Positions 30,029 through 40,702 of a DNA stretch of 64,000 nucleotides are shown here, one piece after another. The position numbers and the translations under genes are program-made. The stretch's first letter is position 1. Each line of letters starts with the position of its first letter. Under the pieces are notes generated by a model. That model was given only the letters and a program-made list of their open reading frames with translations. It made no database searches and had not been told where the DNA came from. The stretch is from Leishmania martiniquensis. Its lineage: Eukaryota; Euglenozoa; Kinetoplastea; Trypanosomatida; Trypanosomatidae. The stretch covers positions 69,501 through 133,500 of the forward strand of contig NC_090140.1 in NCBI RefSeq assembly GCF_017916325.1, read 5' to 3'.

Positions 30029-32047
30029 ATGATGGACCGAAGCGCCACGTGCATCCCATCTCGTGTTCTCCGTTTGCCCCCGCCACTGCTGCAACGGCGC
30101 GGCTCCAGATGGGTGTCCGTGCAGCCGTCGCCCGATCGCGCCAGTCTGCTTCTCCGCGGCCGCAGAGAATGTCAGCTGCGTGCCGCCGGCCTGGCAACGT
30201 TGCCCAGCAGCCCTAAGAGCGACGATGCGCCTCGCTGGGCGGCGCAACCGTGGAGTGAGCGTGGCTCTGTGGGCAGCAACGCTGTGGGTGAAAGAGGTGG
30301 GGGGCCGTGCATCGTCCTGCCACAGCCACACCGCGACCTGACGTCCTCTTGCTGGCTCTCCACAGGTCTCAACACCTGGGAGAAGAGTGGTGGTGAGGAA
30401 GCCGCAGGTGACCATTTCGACCCTGGTGCTGTGGTGGGACTCGGCGACGCTGCCTCGATGGTCACCATTATGCGCCCTTCCCCATTCAGCAGAACGCCGC
30501 CAGCGCACGGCGCGGCCTCCACGTGGCTTCAGGCCACCATCTTCCTAGAGGACGAAGAGGACGCGGTGTTTGCGAGCAGCGCGTCCGTGGCGTTGCGCCA
30601 CCAGCACTACGATCCTCACGAGGTCACGGCACCTGGACGACCGTGCCCGTCGCGGTATGCTCCGCCGGTAGCGCCAGCTTGGAAAGCGGTAGAAGCGATC
30701 CTGCCGTGCAGCTATGCATCAAGTCGCGTCAGCAGTGGCCTTACAGACATGTACATCCTCTGCCAGCGCGCGGATGACGCCTACACGGGCAGCGGAGTTG
30801 CTGCCGTCGGACGCTCCGCCAGGCGGCCGTGCAGTGGCGTGTGGCTGGCCTCGGTGCAGCGTGAGTCGTCGTGGCGAGTGCCGCTGGCGATGCCGCCCGG
30901 GGAGGACCAAGACGCAATAGACAGCAGTGCCGACGGTGCTGCCGCGTGTTCCTCAGCAGAGCTGCGGCACGCCGCGCGGCGCACACCGCGCTTGTTCGAC
31001 GTACGTCGGCGCCTCGATCCTCCTCTCGAGAGTGCCTCACTGCACAAACCGCCCAGCCGTCGCCCCACATCAACACCGGCGCCGGCGTATCAACGCGCGA
31101 GTAACACTGAGGCAGGGCCGATGGGCCTCGTCTTCGCTGCTGCTTTTCGTCGCCACGTCGGCCTCTACACCGCTGCTACCGTCACCCCAACGGTGTTCTT
31201 TGAGTTGCCACCGTGGGTGGCAGGGGGAGGAGGTAGTGCTACTGCTGGTGCTGGTGCCGCCATCTCGCCGGGTCGGCGGTGCTCGAGCTGGTCTGTGGCG
31301 TCTGTTGTGGAGGCACCGTCCCCCCCAGCAGCAGTGCTCCCGCAGACGTCATCGATCGTCGGCCGCAGTGACTATTCGTATATCGTGACGCTGATGCGCG
31401 ATCAGCGCTGCGGGCGGGGGAACGGTACTCAATCAGCTCGCCCAAATGCGGAGCGCTGTGCACAGTCGTCTCAGAGTAATGCGAACAACAACGGCAACGA
31501 CAGCGACAAGTGCAGCTCGCACTGCTCCTCATCCGGCAGCTGCTGGTGGTTGCTGTACGACTGCAGGAAACCGTCCGCACCGGTATGGGCAGCCGAGGAG
31601 GCGCTCGAGGCACCACCGGCCCTTGACGATGATGTGTGGCACGATGCGCCTGTTGTTACGGAGTGGCTCGCATCACCGCCACGGTCACCTGTGTCGCGAG
31701 CCGACTTTCACCGCAGTTCTCTATGCATGACGTACGTCCCGCTCGAGACGACTCCCGTGGACGGCTCGCGCCCTCTTGCGGTGCCGTCGGCGGGCGGTGT
31801 AGCGGTAGTGCTTGATAGTGGGGCGAGGATACCCGACGGCGCCGGCTTGGATGCGGATGACGACAGCGCAGGAAGTGTCCAGGAAGATTCCGTCCTCGCC
31901 CCTATCATGTATGAGCTATCACCGCCGCGCTCTTTACTATCACCAACGTTCGGCACTACTGGGGTTGTAACCGCGAGGCCGCCACGCGTGCGGGCGCTTA
32001 TGTTTGCTCATGGCGTTCTTCACTACGCGTGCGAGGAGGCGCTTTAG
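30029..32047 (+). CDS. hypothetical protein, function not recognised
   Basis: A protein of 672 residues starting with two methionines at 30029. The first 45 residues are rich in Arg, Leu and Ser with few acidic residues (IPSRVLRLPPPLLQRRGSRW), compatible with a mitochondrial presequence. The rest has short ordered-looking stretches (GLVFAAAFRRHVGLYTAATV, SYIVTLMRDQRCG, APIMYELSPPRSLL) separated by Ser/Ala/Gly/Pro-rich linkers. The recurring short patterns MVTIMR, DMYILCQ, YIVTLMRDQ and SWWLLYD could be strands of a repeated beta fold, but I cannot name one. No catalytic motif or membrane helix is evident. Length and codon bias make it a real gene. Confidence 0.82.
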   Translation: MMDRSATCIPSRVLRLPPPLLQRRGSRWVSVQPSPDRASLLLRGRRECQLRAAGLATLPSSPKSDDAPRWAAQPWSERGSVGSNAVGERGGGPCIVLPQPHRDLTSSCWLSTGLNTWEKSGGEEAAGDHFDPGAVVGLGDAASMVTIMRPSPFSRTPPAHGAASTWLQATIFLEDEEDAVFASSASVALRHQHYDPHEVTAPGRPCPSRYAPPVAPAWKAVEAILPCSYASSRVSSGLTDMYILCQRADDAYTGSGVAAVGRSARRPCSGVWLASVQRESSWRVPLAMPPGEDQDAIDSSADGAAACSSAELRHAARRTPRLFDVRRRLDPPLESASLHKPPSRRPTSTPAPAYQRASNTEAGPMGLVFAAAFRRHVGLYTAATVTPTVFFELPPWVAGGGGSATAGAGAAISPGRRCSSWSVASVVEAPSPPAAVLPQTSSIVGRSDYSYIVTLMRDQRCGRGNGTQSARPNAERCAQSSQSNANNNGNDSDKCSSHCSSSGSCWWLLYDCRKPSAPVWAAEEALEAPPALDDDVWHDAPVVTEWLASPPRSPVSRADFHRSSLCMTYVPLETTPVDGSRPLAVPSAGGVAVVLDSGARIPDGAGLDADDDSAGSVQEDSVLAPIMYELSPPRSLLSPTFGTTGVVTARPPRVRALMFAHGVLHYACEEAL

Positions 32048-32663
32048 CTGCGGGCGCGGACGAGTGGATAATACGAAGAATTCTCCGTGACACCCCCCAA
32101 AAAATCTCCGGCGGCAGCACTCCCCTCACTTTCTTCGCCACCATCCATCAAGCTTTGCCCGCGCCGAAGAACGCGGCGTAAGGCGAGCAGCCTCGGCAGG
32201 TGCCACTGCAGCGTCTTGCATGAAGAGTGGGATAGGATGTGCCGGTGGAGATGACGAAGCGCCGACGGCTTTTAGAACTGCGTGTGAGTGTTCCTATGGG
32301 AGACTTCGGGAGAGGAATGGTCTGAGATCTGCGTCTCCCACCCACCCCCATCACCCCGCCCCTCTCTCCTCCGCAAGGGATGCTTGGGGGTAGGCCCCGC
32401 CGCTCAGCGGCGCGTCTTCATCAGCGCCCCCGAATCTGTTCCTTCGCTTTCTGCGTTCGTTCGTGTTGAGCACCGCCTCCCCACCACCACCACCACCCCT
32501 TCTATCGGCCTTTACACCGCCCCGCCCTCCTCCACACACACACACACACGGACACTCGCGCACTCTCCACTCTGTCACCTCCCACCCACCCGACAGCTGA
32601 CGGCCCTTCCCACCGGCGCAACGAACGCTTCCCCCTCCCCCCTTGTCCTCTGGCCCTCCGTCG
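32048..32663 (+). other. intergenic region
   Basis: No gene seen. Mixed sequence to about 32330, then strongly pyrimidine-rich DNA and a (CA)n run at 32532-32549, consistent with a splice-acceptor region for the glutaredoxin gene. Confidence 0.6.
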
Positions 32664-33209
32664 ATGCGCTCGGTGAGGCGCGCCCTCCCCCTCTCTGTGG
32701 GCGGTCGCCTTGCCTGCCGAGCGCGACGGTCTCCAGCGACGGCACAAGCCGCCCTCGTCATCAAGTACTCGCTCTCTGGGCCCATGGCTCTCTGCTCCTC
32801 GTCATCGTTGTCTATGGCCGCAGCAGCGCACCAGATATCTGCGGCGCCGTTTCATTCCTCTCTCGTCCACCGCGCGCCATCAGACGTGACGGACGACCTC
32901 GCTAAGGATCTGCACGACATCATACATCGCGACCGCGTCGTCGTCTTCCTGACCGGCACCCCAGAGCACCCGCGGTGCCGCTTTACGGCGCAGCTGGTCG
33001 ACCTCCTCAACCAGCTCGGCCTCCGGTACAGCTTTTTCGACATCATGGCGGACGATGAGGTGTGTGAAGGGCTCAAGGCCTACAGTGACTGGCCGACGTA
33101 CCCGCAGGTGTACGTGGATGGCGAGCTGCTCGGTGGCTATGATATTTGCAAGAAGATGATGCTGGACGGCACGTTGACGGGTATGCTGAGGGAGAAGGAC
33201 CTCATGTGA
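32664..33209 (+). CDS. monothiol glutaredoxin, mitochondrial type, with atypical CRFT active site
   Basis: A protein of 181 residues from ATG 32664. The first 60 residues are rich in Arg, Ser, Ala and Leu with almost no acid, typical of a mitochondrial presequence. The glutaredoxin domain covers about residues 75-178: VVVFLTGTPEHPRC (C105), then FFDIMADDEVCEGLKAYSDW, PTYPQVYVDGELLGGYDI. The TGTPEHPRC block, the WPTYP cis-proline loop and the GGYDI motif are those of single-domain monothiol glutaredoxins (Grx5 type), which bind glutathione or trypanothione-ligated 2Fe-2S clusters and serve Fe-S assembly. The family motif CGFS is CRFT here (residues 105-108). A later ATG at 32784 could serve as an alternative start. 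It fits the redox role of the trypanothione reductase downstream, but the two genes are 8.6 kb apart. Confidence 0.93.
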   Translation: MRSVRRALPLSVGGRLACRARRSPATAQAALVIKYSLSGPMALCSSSSLSMAAAAHQISAAPFHSSLVHRAPSDVTDDLAKDLHDIIHRDRVVVFLTGTPEHPRCRFTAQLVDLLNQLGLRYSFFDIMADDEVCEGLKAYSDWPTYPQVYVDGELLGGYDICKKMMLDGTLTGMLREKDLM

Positions 33210-34423
33210 GAAGACCTGAATGAGGGTGGGCGGATGGGGATGGGGAAACAACTGCGCAGCGCCGCGGCTGCAGTGTGAGAGCGTGGGGGGAGTGAATAGG
33301 GGAGCCACCACCATCGCCCTCTAACCGTCGTGCAGATGCTTCGAGGAAGTTCGTCTCAGATCGGCCTTTGCGCTGCCCGCAGTATTTCGCTAAGGCTGCT
33401 GCTGCGCCTGAGACGCGTCCTCCCCTCCACCCCGCCACGTGAGCGTGCCGTAAGGGAAAGCACATCGCAGGCAACACCCTTGGCAGTCAGCGAACCGACT
33501 CGGCTCGGGGCGAGGGGCGCACGCCGCCACACCGCGTGCGGAAGCCGCAGCCGCCCGACGTGGGTGCAGCTGCATGCCGCCTCTACTGGCGGCCGCCCCT
33601 TCCGCCGGTTAGCGGCTGCTGTTCTTTTCTTCTCCTGCCGACCGGCCGACGCCGCCGTTAACGGCCAGCGCGTTTTCGTGCACGCAGGGGTTAACTTGAC
33701 AAGTAATGGTGAGCGGCCCCTTTTCCCTTCGCGACGCATGGGGGGGGCGCACGCGGCGAGAGCGAGTGGGGTGTGGGTACGAGGGCGAGAGCCTGTAATG
33801 ACGATCATACGCATGCTGCTAAAGGCATGCCGTGCCCCTCCCAACGCTTCTCTGCGCGTCTCACGGACTGGCATACACAGGTGCACACGCGCGCAGGCGC
33901 CTCGAGCGCCATGTCACGTGCCCGCTTAAGCGGATGTCAAGGCCTCCGCAGCGTCACTGGCCTGTTGACATGGCCGCCGCATGCACCCTGCGCGCACATA
34001 GATAAACGCGCTGAGCAACCGTAGAACACGTACCCTCACACAAAGAGCACCGAAAGGTCGCTTACAACACTCGAAGCTCTCAAGCGTGCCCCTTGCCCGT
34101 TCTTGCCCACCCAGCGCTACCCATAATCATTGCGGCACACAGCGAATCACACCTGCAGGAGCAGGCAGGAACCCTTTTACAGTCTGCCGTCCTTTTCGCT
34201 GCCGCCGCCATCCACAACGACTTTCATCGCGCGCTCTCTCTCTCCCCTCTCCGCCGCTTCCTGTATCTCATCCGCAGCGCAGCCTCGTGCGCTCTCCCTC
34301 TCTTTCGTGCTCTCCGGCGCCCATCTCCGTTTCCGTGGCACCGTTGCCACACCACGTCGCCACGAATATCCTTAAATATATACATATATACGCTTATCCC
34401 TTCCCGGGACTGCTGGGATCATC
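33210..34423 (+). other. intergenic region
   Basis: No gene supported. A frame open at 33330-33929 has an Arg/Ala/Ser-rich translation without domain features. Pyrimidine-rich DNA at 34225-34320 and a short (TA)n stretch at 34373-34391 precede the MCM8 start. Confidence 0.5.
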
Positions 34424-37417
34424 ATGCGAGGCGAGCGAGGCGGTGGCAAGGCGACGAGTGCCACAACTACTGGGCGGCCAGCAGCCCCCGCGGCAGCGGC
34501 GAGCAGCAACGCGTGGATGGATGCGCTCTGGCAGCTGCATTGCGGCACGCCCCTCGCCGGCGCGGTGCGCTACACTGATGCCGTCGTCGAAGCCATGTGG
34601 GGCGTATTTCAGCCGCTGCTGATCGAGTTGGACGTGTACCCGCTCGCCATGCCCGAACTGCAGCCAGAGTCGGTGACGGCGACGACAGCCGCCACCGTTC
34701 CCTTCACGGACTTCATCATTTTGCGTCTTGTGGAGCCGACAGCGCCTGCGAGGCACGGCCACAGCCACCGCGGCGGGGGCGTGGAGGAGGACCCGGCCAG
34801 CGAGTTGGGCAACGCACTAACTCCGGTGATGCGCACAGCACTGCTCGAGCAGCCGCGCATTGTACTCGCCCTCTTCGAGTTCTTCGTCGCGGTGTGGCTG
34901 TACCAGCACGACGCGCGGCAGCTCAGCACGTCAGGAAATGTGCAGTGTGACAGGCAACGCCAGGGCGGCCGTGGTGCACCAAGCACCGCGTCTGCTGCAA
35001 GCGCATCAACAGCATCGAGGGCACCGGCACTTCGCCGTGTCTACGCGGCTGTATGTGGTGATATTCGCCACGCAACACCGTTCGACCACCTCGGCGCAGC
35101 GCAACTTGGGCGTCTGCTGACGGTCAAAGGAACAGCGGTGCGCATGAGCCCGACGCGGATCTCCTGTCTCCGTATGTTGTACCGCTGCGGTCACTGCGGT
35201 GCCGTGAAGGAGCAGGCAACCGAGGACGGTGTGCTGACCTACCCAGGTCCGTGCGCGAGCGTGCGCTGCCGCGGCTACAAGTGGGCCCCACTAACGGACC
35301 AGGCGGTATGCGAAGAGGTGCAGTTGCTGCGGCTGCAGGAGCACACATCTTTTTTCGACGCATCGACGTCGCCGAGCGGTGGCAGCGGTGCTACTCAGCA
35401 ACACGGCGGTAGTGTCACTGGAGGCGCCACTGACGACAGTGACAGCCAACGAATGGGTAATGGTGGCATGCATGTCATGATTGAGGTGGAGTTGCGGCCA
35501 CCGTGGCTCGACGCCGTCACGGTCGGCGACTGCGTCTGCGTGTGTGGCGTACTGGAGACGCGGCGGGGTGAGGGTAAGCAAGGTAGTGGCATGCAGCAGG
35601 TGTGCCTGCGCGCTAGGGCGGTGCGGAGTCTGCGCAGTCAGGAGTCCTTTGCCAGCACATCTTCCTTGAGCAGCATTGCAGCGATGCAACGCCGTCAGCG
35701 CGGCGGGGCGCTCCTCGCCGCGGCCGTGGGTCCCGGGGGTCGCCGTGATGGCCCATGGCGGCCGGGCCAAGGCGGCGGCGCGGCCATCCTCGCAGATGGC
35801 ACCGGCACCTGTGGTGCTTTTCTGGGCAACGATGAAGGGGCAGCGGAAGACGCGCTGGCACTTGGCACTCCCGCACAGCTCGTCGGAGTTGGTCCGGTGC
35901 CCGCGGCGTCTGCCATCACCGCGCTGCCGTCGTGCGCCCGTGTCTCCTCCTGCGGCTTTGACAGCTGGTCCGCCGAGGAGACAGGGAGGTTCTACGAGGC
36001 TGTTCGTCACCCACAGTGGTTCGCGCGGCTGACGGCCTCAGTGGCGCCGTCGATCTTCGGCATGGAGCTGGTGAAGCAGGCGCTGCTGCTTTCCATTGTC
36101 GGCGGCAACCGTGACAAGAATGGTGGCGAGACGCGCAGCAGCATCCATGTCCTGCTGGTCGGCGATCCGGGGCTCGGTAAGTCACAGCTGCTTCGTGCGG
36201 CCTGCGCTGTGGCGCCACGTAGCGCGTTCGTGTGCGCACACACATCGTCGTCCTGCGGTCTCACCATGACCCTCACCCGGGACCCCGTTTCCGGCGAGAC
36301 AACCTTCGAGGCCGGGGCTGTCGTGCACGGAGATGGTGGCATCACTTGCCTCGACGAGATCGATAAGGGCGTGCACGAGCACAAAGCACTGCTTGAGGTC
36401 ATGGAGCAAGAGACGGTGAGCCTCGCCAAGGCAGGCATGATTTTCTCGATGCCTGTGCGCACCTCCGTGCTGGCCGCCGGCAACCCTATTGGCGGCCGCT
36501 TTGACGTGAGCAAGTCCCTCGCCGCCAACGTCAACCTCTCCCCCGCGCTGCTCAGTCGCTTCGACGTCATCGCGTGCCTGCGCAACCCGCACGGGACCAG
36601 CAGCGAGGCGCAGCAAGCGCTAACGGACCACGTTCTCCAGTGGCATCGGCGCGGCCCCGGGGGTGGGGCTAACGGCGAGGGCGGCGATGGTGACGGCCGA
36701 AGCTTTCAGCGCGGCGCCTCAGCACGCGGTGGCGGCGCGGGTACTCTGCCGCTTCCGCTCGTGCAGCGCTTTCTGCTCTTTAGCCGCTCGCAGTGTCAGC
36801 CAACCCTTTGCCCTGAGGCGTGCGACGTCTTGCAGGCGCACTACCTTGCGCAGCGCCAGCACCTCCCCGAGCCGCAGCACGGGCTCACGCACGGAATCAT
36901 GGGTGGCGGTGGTGCTGGTGAAGCAGGCCGATTGTCCAACCGTGGCAGTTTGTCGGGGTCATCCTCCGCACGGGCCTTGGGGCTCGAGGCCAGCGTCACC
37001 CCACGTTACTTGCAGGCGCTCATCCGTGTCGCGGAGGCGCGCGCCAAGCTCGAGTTGCGGCATGTGGCCACTCGAGAAGATGCCGAGTACGCTGTGCACC
37101 TGCTACAGGCGTGCCTACACTCCTTTGATGGTCTTGCCACACCGGGCTCAGCCGTGGTGGGTGCTGCCGCAGGCTCGGCGGGTGCCGCCTCAGGCAAGAG
37201 GCCCGCAAAGCTGAGCCAGCGCGACGCCGTACTGCAGCGACTCCAGCTTGCAATCGTGGAGGAGAACCACGGCGTAAATCTGTTCACGGAGCAGGCTATC
37301 CTAAGCGTGTGCGAGTCGGTCGGGTGCCGCAGCGCCGCTGCAATGCTGCGCCAACTGAACGAGTATGGATTTCTCTTACAGAATGGCAGTGGAAAGTATT
37401 GCCTGCGTGGGTGCTGA
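34424..37417 (+). CDS. MCM8: MCM8 DNA helicase
   Basis: A protein of 997 residues. Order: N-terminal MCM domain; zinc finger C255-x2-C258...C277-x4-C282; OB region; AAA+ core. Walker A is GDPGLGKS (580-587), Walker B is CLDEID with D644 and E645, and the arginine finger is R712 in LLSRFD. Features typical of MCM8 are VLLVGDPGLGKSQLLRAAC, VAPRSAFVC, the SSSCGLTMTL loop, EVMEQETVSLAKAGMIFS, the RTSVLAAGNP block, and a C-terminal winged-helix-like segment (QAILSVCESVGC ... LNEYGFLLQNGSGKY). MCM8 works with MCM9 in homologous recombination and DNA-break repair. It is longer than human MCM8 (about 840) because of Gly/Ala-rich insertions around residues 310-345, 440-490 and 745-775. The start at 34424 follows a TA-rich leader. 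Confidence 0.95.
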   Translation: MRGERGGGKATSATTTGRPAAPAAAASSNAWMDALWQLHCGTPLAGAVRYTDAVVEAMWGVFQPLLIELDVYPLAMPELQPESVTATTAATVPFTDFIILRLVEPTAPARHGHSHRGGGVEEDPASELGNALTPVMRTALLEQPRIVLALFEFFVAVWLYQHDARQLSTSGNVQCDRQRQGGRGAPSTASAASASTASRAPALRRVYAAVCGDIRHATPFDHLGAAQLGRLLTVKGTAVRMSPTRISCLRMLYRCGHCGAVKEQATEDGVLTYPGPCASVRCRGYKWAPLTDQAVCEEVQLLRLQEHTSFFDASTSPSGGSGATQQHGGSVTGGATDDSDSQRMGNGGMHVMIEVELRPPWLDAVTVGDCVCVCGVLETRRGEGKQGSGMQQVCLRARAVRSLRSQESFASTSSLSSIAAMQRRQRGGALLAAAVGPGGRRDGPWRPGQGGGAAILADGTGTCGAFLGNDEGAAEDALALGTPAQLVGVGPVPAASAITALPSCARVSSCGFDSWSAEETGRFYEAVRHPQWFARLTASVAPSIFGMELVKQALLLSIVGGNRDKNGGETRSSIHVLLVGDPGLGKSQLLRAACAVAPRSAFVCAHTSSSCGLTMTLTRDPVSGETTFEAGAVVHGDGGITCLDEIDKGVHEHKALLEVMEQETVSLAKAGMIFSMPVRTSVLAAGNPIGGRFDVSKSLAANVNLSPALLSRFDVIACLRNPHGTSSEAQQALTDHVLQWHRRGPGGGANGEGGDGDGRSFQRGASARGGGAGTLPLPLVQRFLLFSRSQCQPTLCPEACDVLQAHYLAQRQHLPEPQHGLTHGIMGGGGAGEAGRLSNRGSLSGSSSARALGLEASVTPRYLQALIRVAEARAKLELRHVATREDAEYAVHLLQACLHSFDGLATPGSAVVGAAAGSAGAASGKRPAKLSQRDAVLQRLQLAIVEENHGVNLFTEQAILSVCESVGCRSAAAMLRQLNEYGFLLQNGSGKYCLRGC

Positions 37418-38154
37418 AGTGCGTCTACGCGGGCGGGGCGGGGGCGATGCGAAGGGGGAGGTGAGCGACTGACGCTAACGCAGATGTATGCGTGCCTGTA
37501 CTTTCGCTCGCCCTGCGCCCTACCCTTCCTCGATGGCTCTCTCCGCCGCGATCCTCTTCCTACGCCTCGGTGGTGTGTCTGTGTGTAGATGTGTGTGTGT
37601 GTGTGCTCGCTCGCCTTTTCAGGCACGCAGACGCAGCTGCCCCTCGCTCACCACCACCACCACCACGAGCAAGCGCACACGTGCACAAGCTGAGAGGGCG
37701 CGGGACATGTAGGGCAGCCCTCATCCGCTCGACGTGTCGCCTGCTGGTGATCACTTAGCGGGGCATAATCGATACAGTAATGGATGTGCCCCTCCCCCGA
37801 AACACCCGCTGCCGCGGGAAGACAATTCCTGTACATGGGCGAAAAAAACGCGCAACGGATACGTTTGTGTGTGTGTGTCGAGGAGTGCGTGATGGCGGCC
37901 GTCCTCCACTGCCGCTCTCGACGCCCCCTTAGGGTATAGCCTCTCTACGAAGTCCCCTCCCTTCCTCCATCCCTTTCTATCTCGTAGCGCCATCGATTTC
38001 GTCGGGCAGTGGCCGCTCGCTGATTATTCGCCTAATACGCGCACACGCACACGCACACGTGCCCCAGTACCGCCGTCTCCCTCCCTCTTTCTTTCTCCCA
38101 TCACCGTCCCCTCCCTTCTTCCCGCACGCTTGTCATCCCCTTTAGAGGTTATCA
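37418..38154 (+). other. intergenic region
   Basis: No gene seen. It contains (GT)n runs near 37572-37606 and 37866-37880, a (CA)n stretch at 38039-38060 and CT-rich DNA at 38070-38120 before the uS11m start. Confidence 0.6.
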
Positions 38155-39276
38155 ATGCTGAAGAGCTCCGCCTTGCTGCTGCGTCGCGGTAAGCCGCGTC
38201 CGCGGGCCGGCATGTTCCCGGAGAAGTACCGCCGCGTCCCGGCGCTGCTGAAGCCGCAGCAGGGTGGCCAGCAGTATTTCAGTGAGTTTCTGATCCGCTC
38301 CGCGAACGACGCGCTAGAGGCACAGCAGCAACGGCAACAGCAGGAGGGGTACGACTTGGCCTCCCGTGCAGGTGGGGCTCGTGCGGCGCGAATCCTTGAC
38401 GGTGTCGATGCGGTCGCCAACCGTGGCATTCATGGCGGCGAAGCCAGCGGCATGCACCTACGCCTACCGCAGGCGGACATTGCCGGGGTGCTGCAGCGCA
38501 GTCGTGCAGAGACGATAGAGGCAGAGCTGAAGCAGTTGGTCGCTCAGGACGGCTTCGTGTCACAGCGTGGTTTCAACGAACGCATGTGGTACGAGCAGGA
38601 GCATCGCCGCCTGCGCTCGCTTGGTGAAGGAGCGGTAACAAGCCCCGGCAAAGGGGAAGCAGCGGCAGAGGCATCCGCGTCGATGGAAGAGGAGGCGACG
38701 GAGGGGCGTGCGCTACCGGAGCGCATCCTCGGCGACGACTATTTTCAAAGCAAGTTCGGCTACTCACTGCTGAAGGGGCAGTCGGCGGATGTGTCGGCGG
38801 CGGCGGACAGCATCAGCACCTACGCACAGCTAGATTTGTGGGGTGAGATGCCGAAGTACAACCGTGATACGGTGTTTCTGTACCTGGTGTCGCGCCGCCG
38901 CAACACGTACGCCGTCGCCTACGACTACGAGGGCAAACGGCTGCTGCCAACGTACACGGCGGGCAACCGCGGACTGAAGGGCGGCGACCGCGGCTTTCGC
39001 GGAGACGGCTCGACAGATAATGGCCACCAAGTGACCAGCATGTACCTGAATGACCTACTGCCAAAGATTCGTGAGGCGCGGGCCGCGAGTGGGCGCCCGC
39101 TGGGCCGTGGCGAGAAGATCGAACTTGTGGTGCGCGTGATGGGCTTCTACAATGGTCGGCAGGGTGCCGTGCGGGCCGTGCAGGATCGCAGCACCGACTT
39201 CTGTGTTCGCTTCTTGGAGGATGTCACGCCGTTCCCGCTGAACGGGCCGAAGATGCCGCGTGGTGTCTTTCGCTGA
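38155..39276 (+). CDS. MRPS11: mitochondrial small-subunit ribosomal protein uS11m
   Basis: A protein of 373 residues. The uS11 fold occupies about residues 238-373: VFLYLVSRRRNTYAVAYDYE, the TAGNRGLKGGDRGFRG block that matches the S11 ATAGGSGFRG region, then VMGFYNGRQGAVRAV (S11 VKGPGPGRESTIRAL) and the end DVTPFPLNGPKMPRGVFR (S11 DVTPIPHNGCRPPKKRRV). The first 235 residues are an extension with a basic N terminus (MLKSSALLLRRGKPRPRAGM) that looks like mitochondrial targeting, then helical and acidic sequence. Kinetoplastid mitoribosomes carry very small rRNAs and greatly extended proteins, so a large extension is expected. The last residues, FR in place of a basic tail, differ from bacterial S11. 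Confidence 0.92.
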   Translation: MLKSSALLLRRGKPRPRAGMFPEKYRRVPALLKPQQGGQQYFSEFLIRSANDALEAQQQRQQQEGYDLASRAGGARAARILDGVDAVANRGIHGGEASGMHLRLPQADIAGVLQRSRAETIEAELKQLVAQDGFVSQRGFNERMWYEQEHRRLRSLGEGAVTSPGKGEAAAEASASMEEEATEGRALPERILGDDYFQSKFGYSLLKGQSADVSAAADSISTYAQLDLWGEMPKYNRDTVFLYLVSRRRNTYAVAYDYEGKRLLPTYTAGNRGLKGGDRGFRGDGSTDNGHQVTSMYLNDLLPKIREARAASGRPLGRGEKIELVVRVMGFYNGRQGAVRAVQDRSTDFCVRFLEDVTPFPLNGPKMPRGVFR

Positions 39277-40702
39277 AGCGTGCTGTCTGTGAGGCTCTTC
39301 CTGCGTATCCGCGTGGCCGCTGCTCTGCCGCGGCTGCTGATGCGCATTTCTTTTTTTTCTTTCGACCTCCTCCCCTCCCCGCGGTGCGCTGCAGCGGCTC
39401 GGGACTCGGCGCGCGTTGCCAGCAAACGAAGAGAGCTTCTCGGCCACCAGCGCATTCACTGGCAGTGCCTCTTCGTCCTTCTCTTCGGCTCCCACACACA
39501 CACCTCCTCTCCTCTCTCTCTCCCTCTGTCTGTCTGTCTGAGGAAAAGGCGCATGTGTCTCTGCGAACGTGCAGGATCAAGCGACTTGGAAAGGATTGCG
39601 AAGCGGGGAGGGGGGCGCATCGATGCCAAGACGGCACGTCGCAATGCTCTTGTTCAGGGGGGGAAGAGAGGCTGAGAAGGGTAACGAGTGCGCTTTAGCG
39701 CTATGGGAGGAGGATAAGGACGGTGGAACTAACGAGCAATGCACGCCCCAATCGCAGCGGTGGCACACGCCCAGTTGAGCGGCGTGAGGAGTAGTGCAGT
39801 ATTTCACAGGCCGGTTGCAGGTCATGACGCATGTCAGTCTCCCTGCCAACACGTCAGCGCGTCGCATTGTGCGCGCTGACACATGAGTGAATGCACACTC
39901 AGCTCTCGCCCCCCCAGCTCTCTCTCCTCTCTCTTTTCGAGCTGCCTCTCCTTCGCTGCTGTGAGTCGAAGCGGTAAATTCTGTGTCCGTCATGGCAACG
40001 TAACGGACGACTCCGCGCACGGAAACGGTAGCATGGAACTCCGTCATCAGGGGGTCTACAACGCCTTGTGCATGCCTCCGACAAGGATCTGTACGACCGT
40101 TGGCCGCCTCCACCTCCCTCCCCCACCGCCACCACCACAGGGGTGCGGCTGCAGGCAGTTCGCCATTGGGGGACCGTTCGTTGACATGCCTCCTGTCGCG
40201 GATGAAGCGTGGGGCCCGGTGACCTGACTGGAGGGAAGGCATGGAGGGCGAGGGGGAGTCTCTGGTATCGCTGCGCCCGCAGCCCCTCGCGGAGCCCTGC
40301 CGCTCCTGTCGAGAAAAGATGTCGCGCTATTCGGGGCGGCGGGCGTCACAGAATGCGCCTGTGGCCGCAGTGGCATGGCAGGCTCTGCCCGTCCTTTTCC
40401 CACCCCTCTATGGCAGAGCAGACGCAGGATTAGGTCAAGAGACGGTGCAGCTTGTGACCATGGTAGGTGCGCAAGCGGCTCGGCTCAAAGGGATGCAGGG
40501 GCGGCGTCCAGCTGAACTGCTCGCCGCTGCAGCGCGCACTGCGCCACGCCGGTGGAGTGACAGAGCTGAAAGCGCCACTCTCTCCTGGCATCATCGACTG
40601 GCCACCCCCTCCAACGCAGCGCGGCGGCCAACAGAGTCGAAGATTTGGGCCGCAGAGCGCTTGAGTAGCGGCCTTAGCAACGGTAAGACTAACGATGCCC
40701 CG
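39277..40702 (+). other. intergenic region upstream of repeat copy 2
   Basis: No gene supported. CT-rich DNA at 39340-39380 and 39500-39540; the rest is mixed G+C-rich sequence. A frame from ATG 40241 to 40789 runs into the repeat and reads Ala/Arg-rich without any domain. Probably the uS11m 3'UTR plus spacer. Confidence 0.5.

Noticed and set aside
33330..33929. A 199-codon plus-strand frame between the glutaredoxin and MCM8 genes
   Set aside because: Arg/Ala/Ser-rich throughout, with overlapping open frames on the minus strand typical of G+C-rich non-coding DNA. No fold or motif visible.
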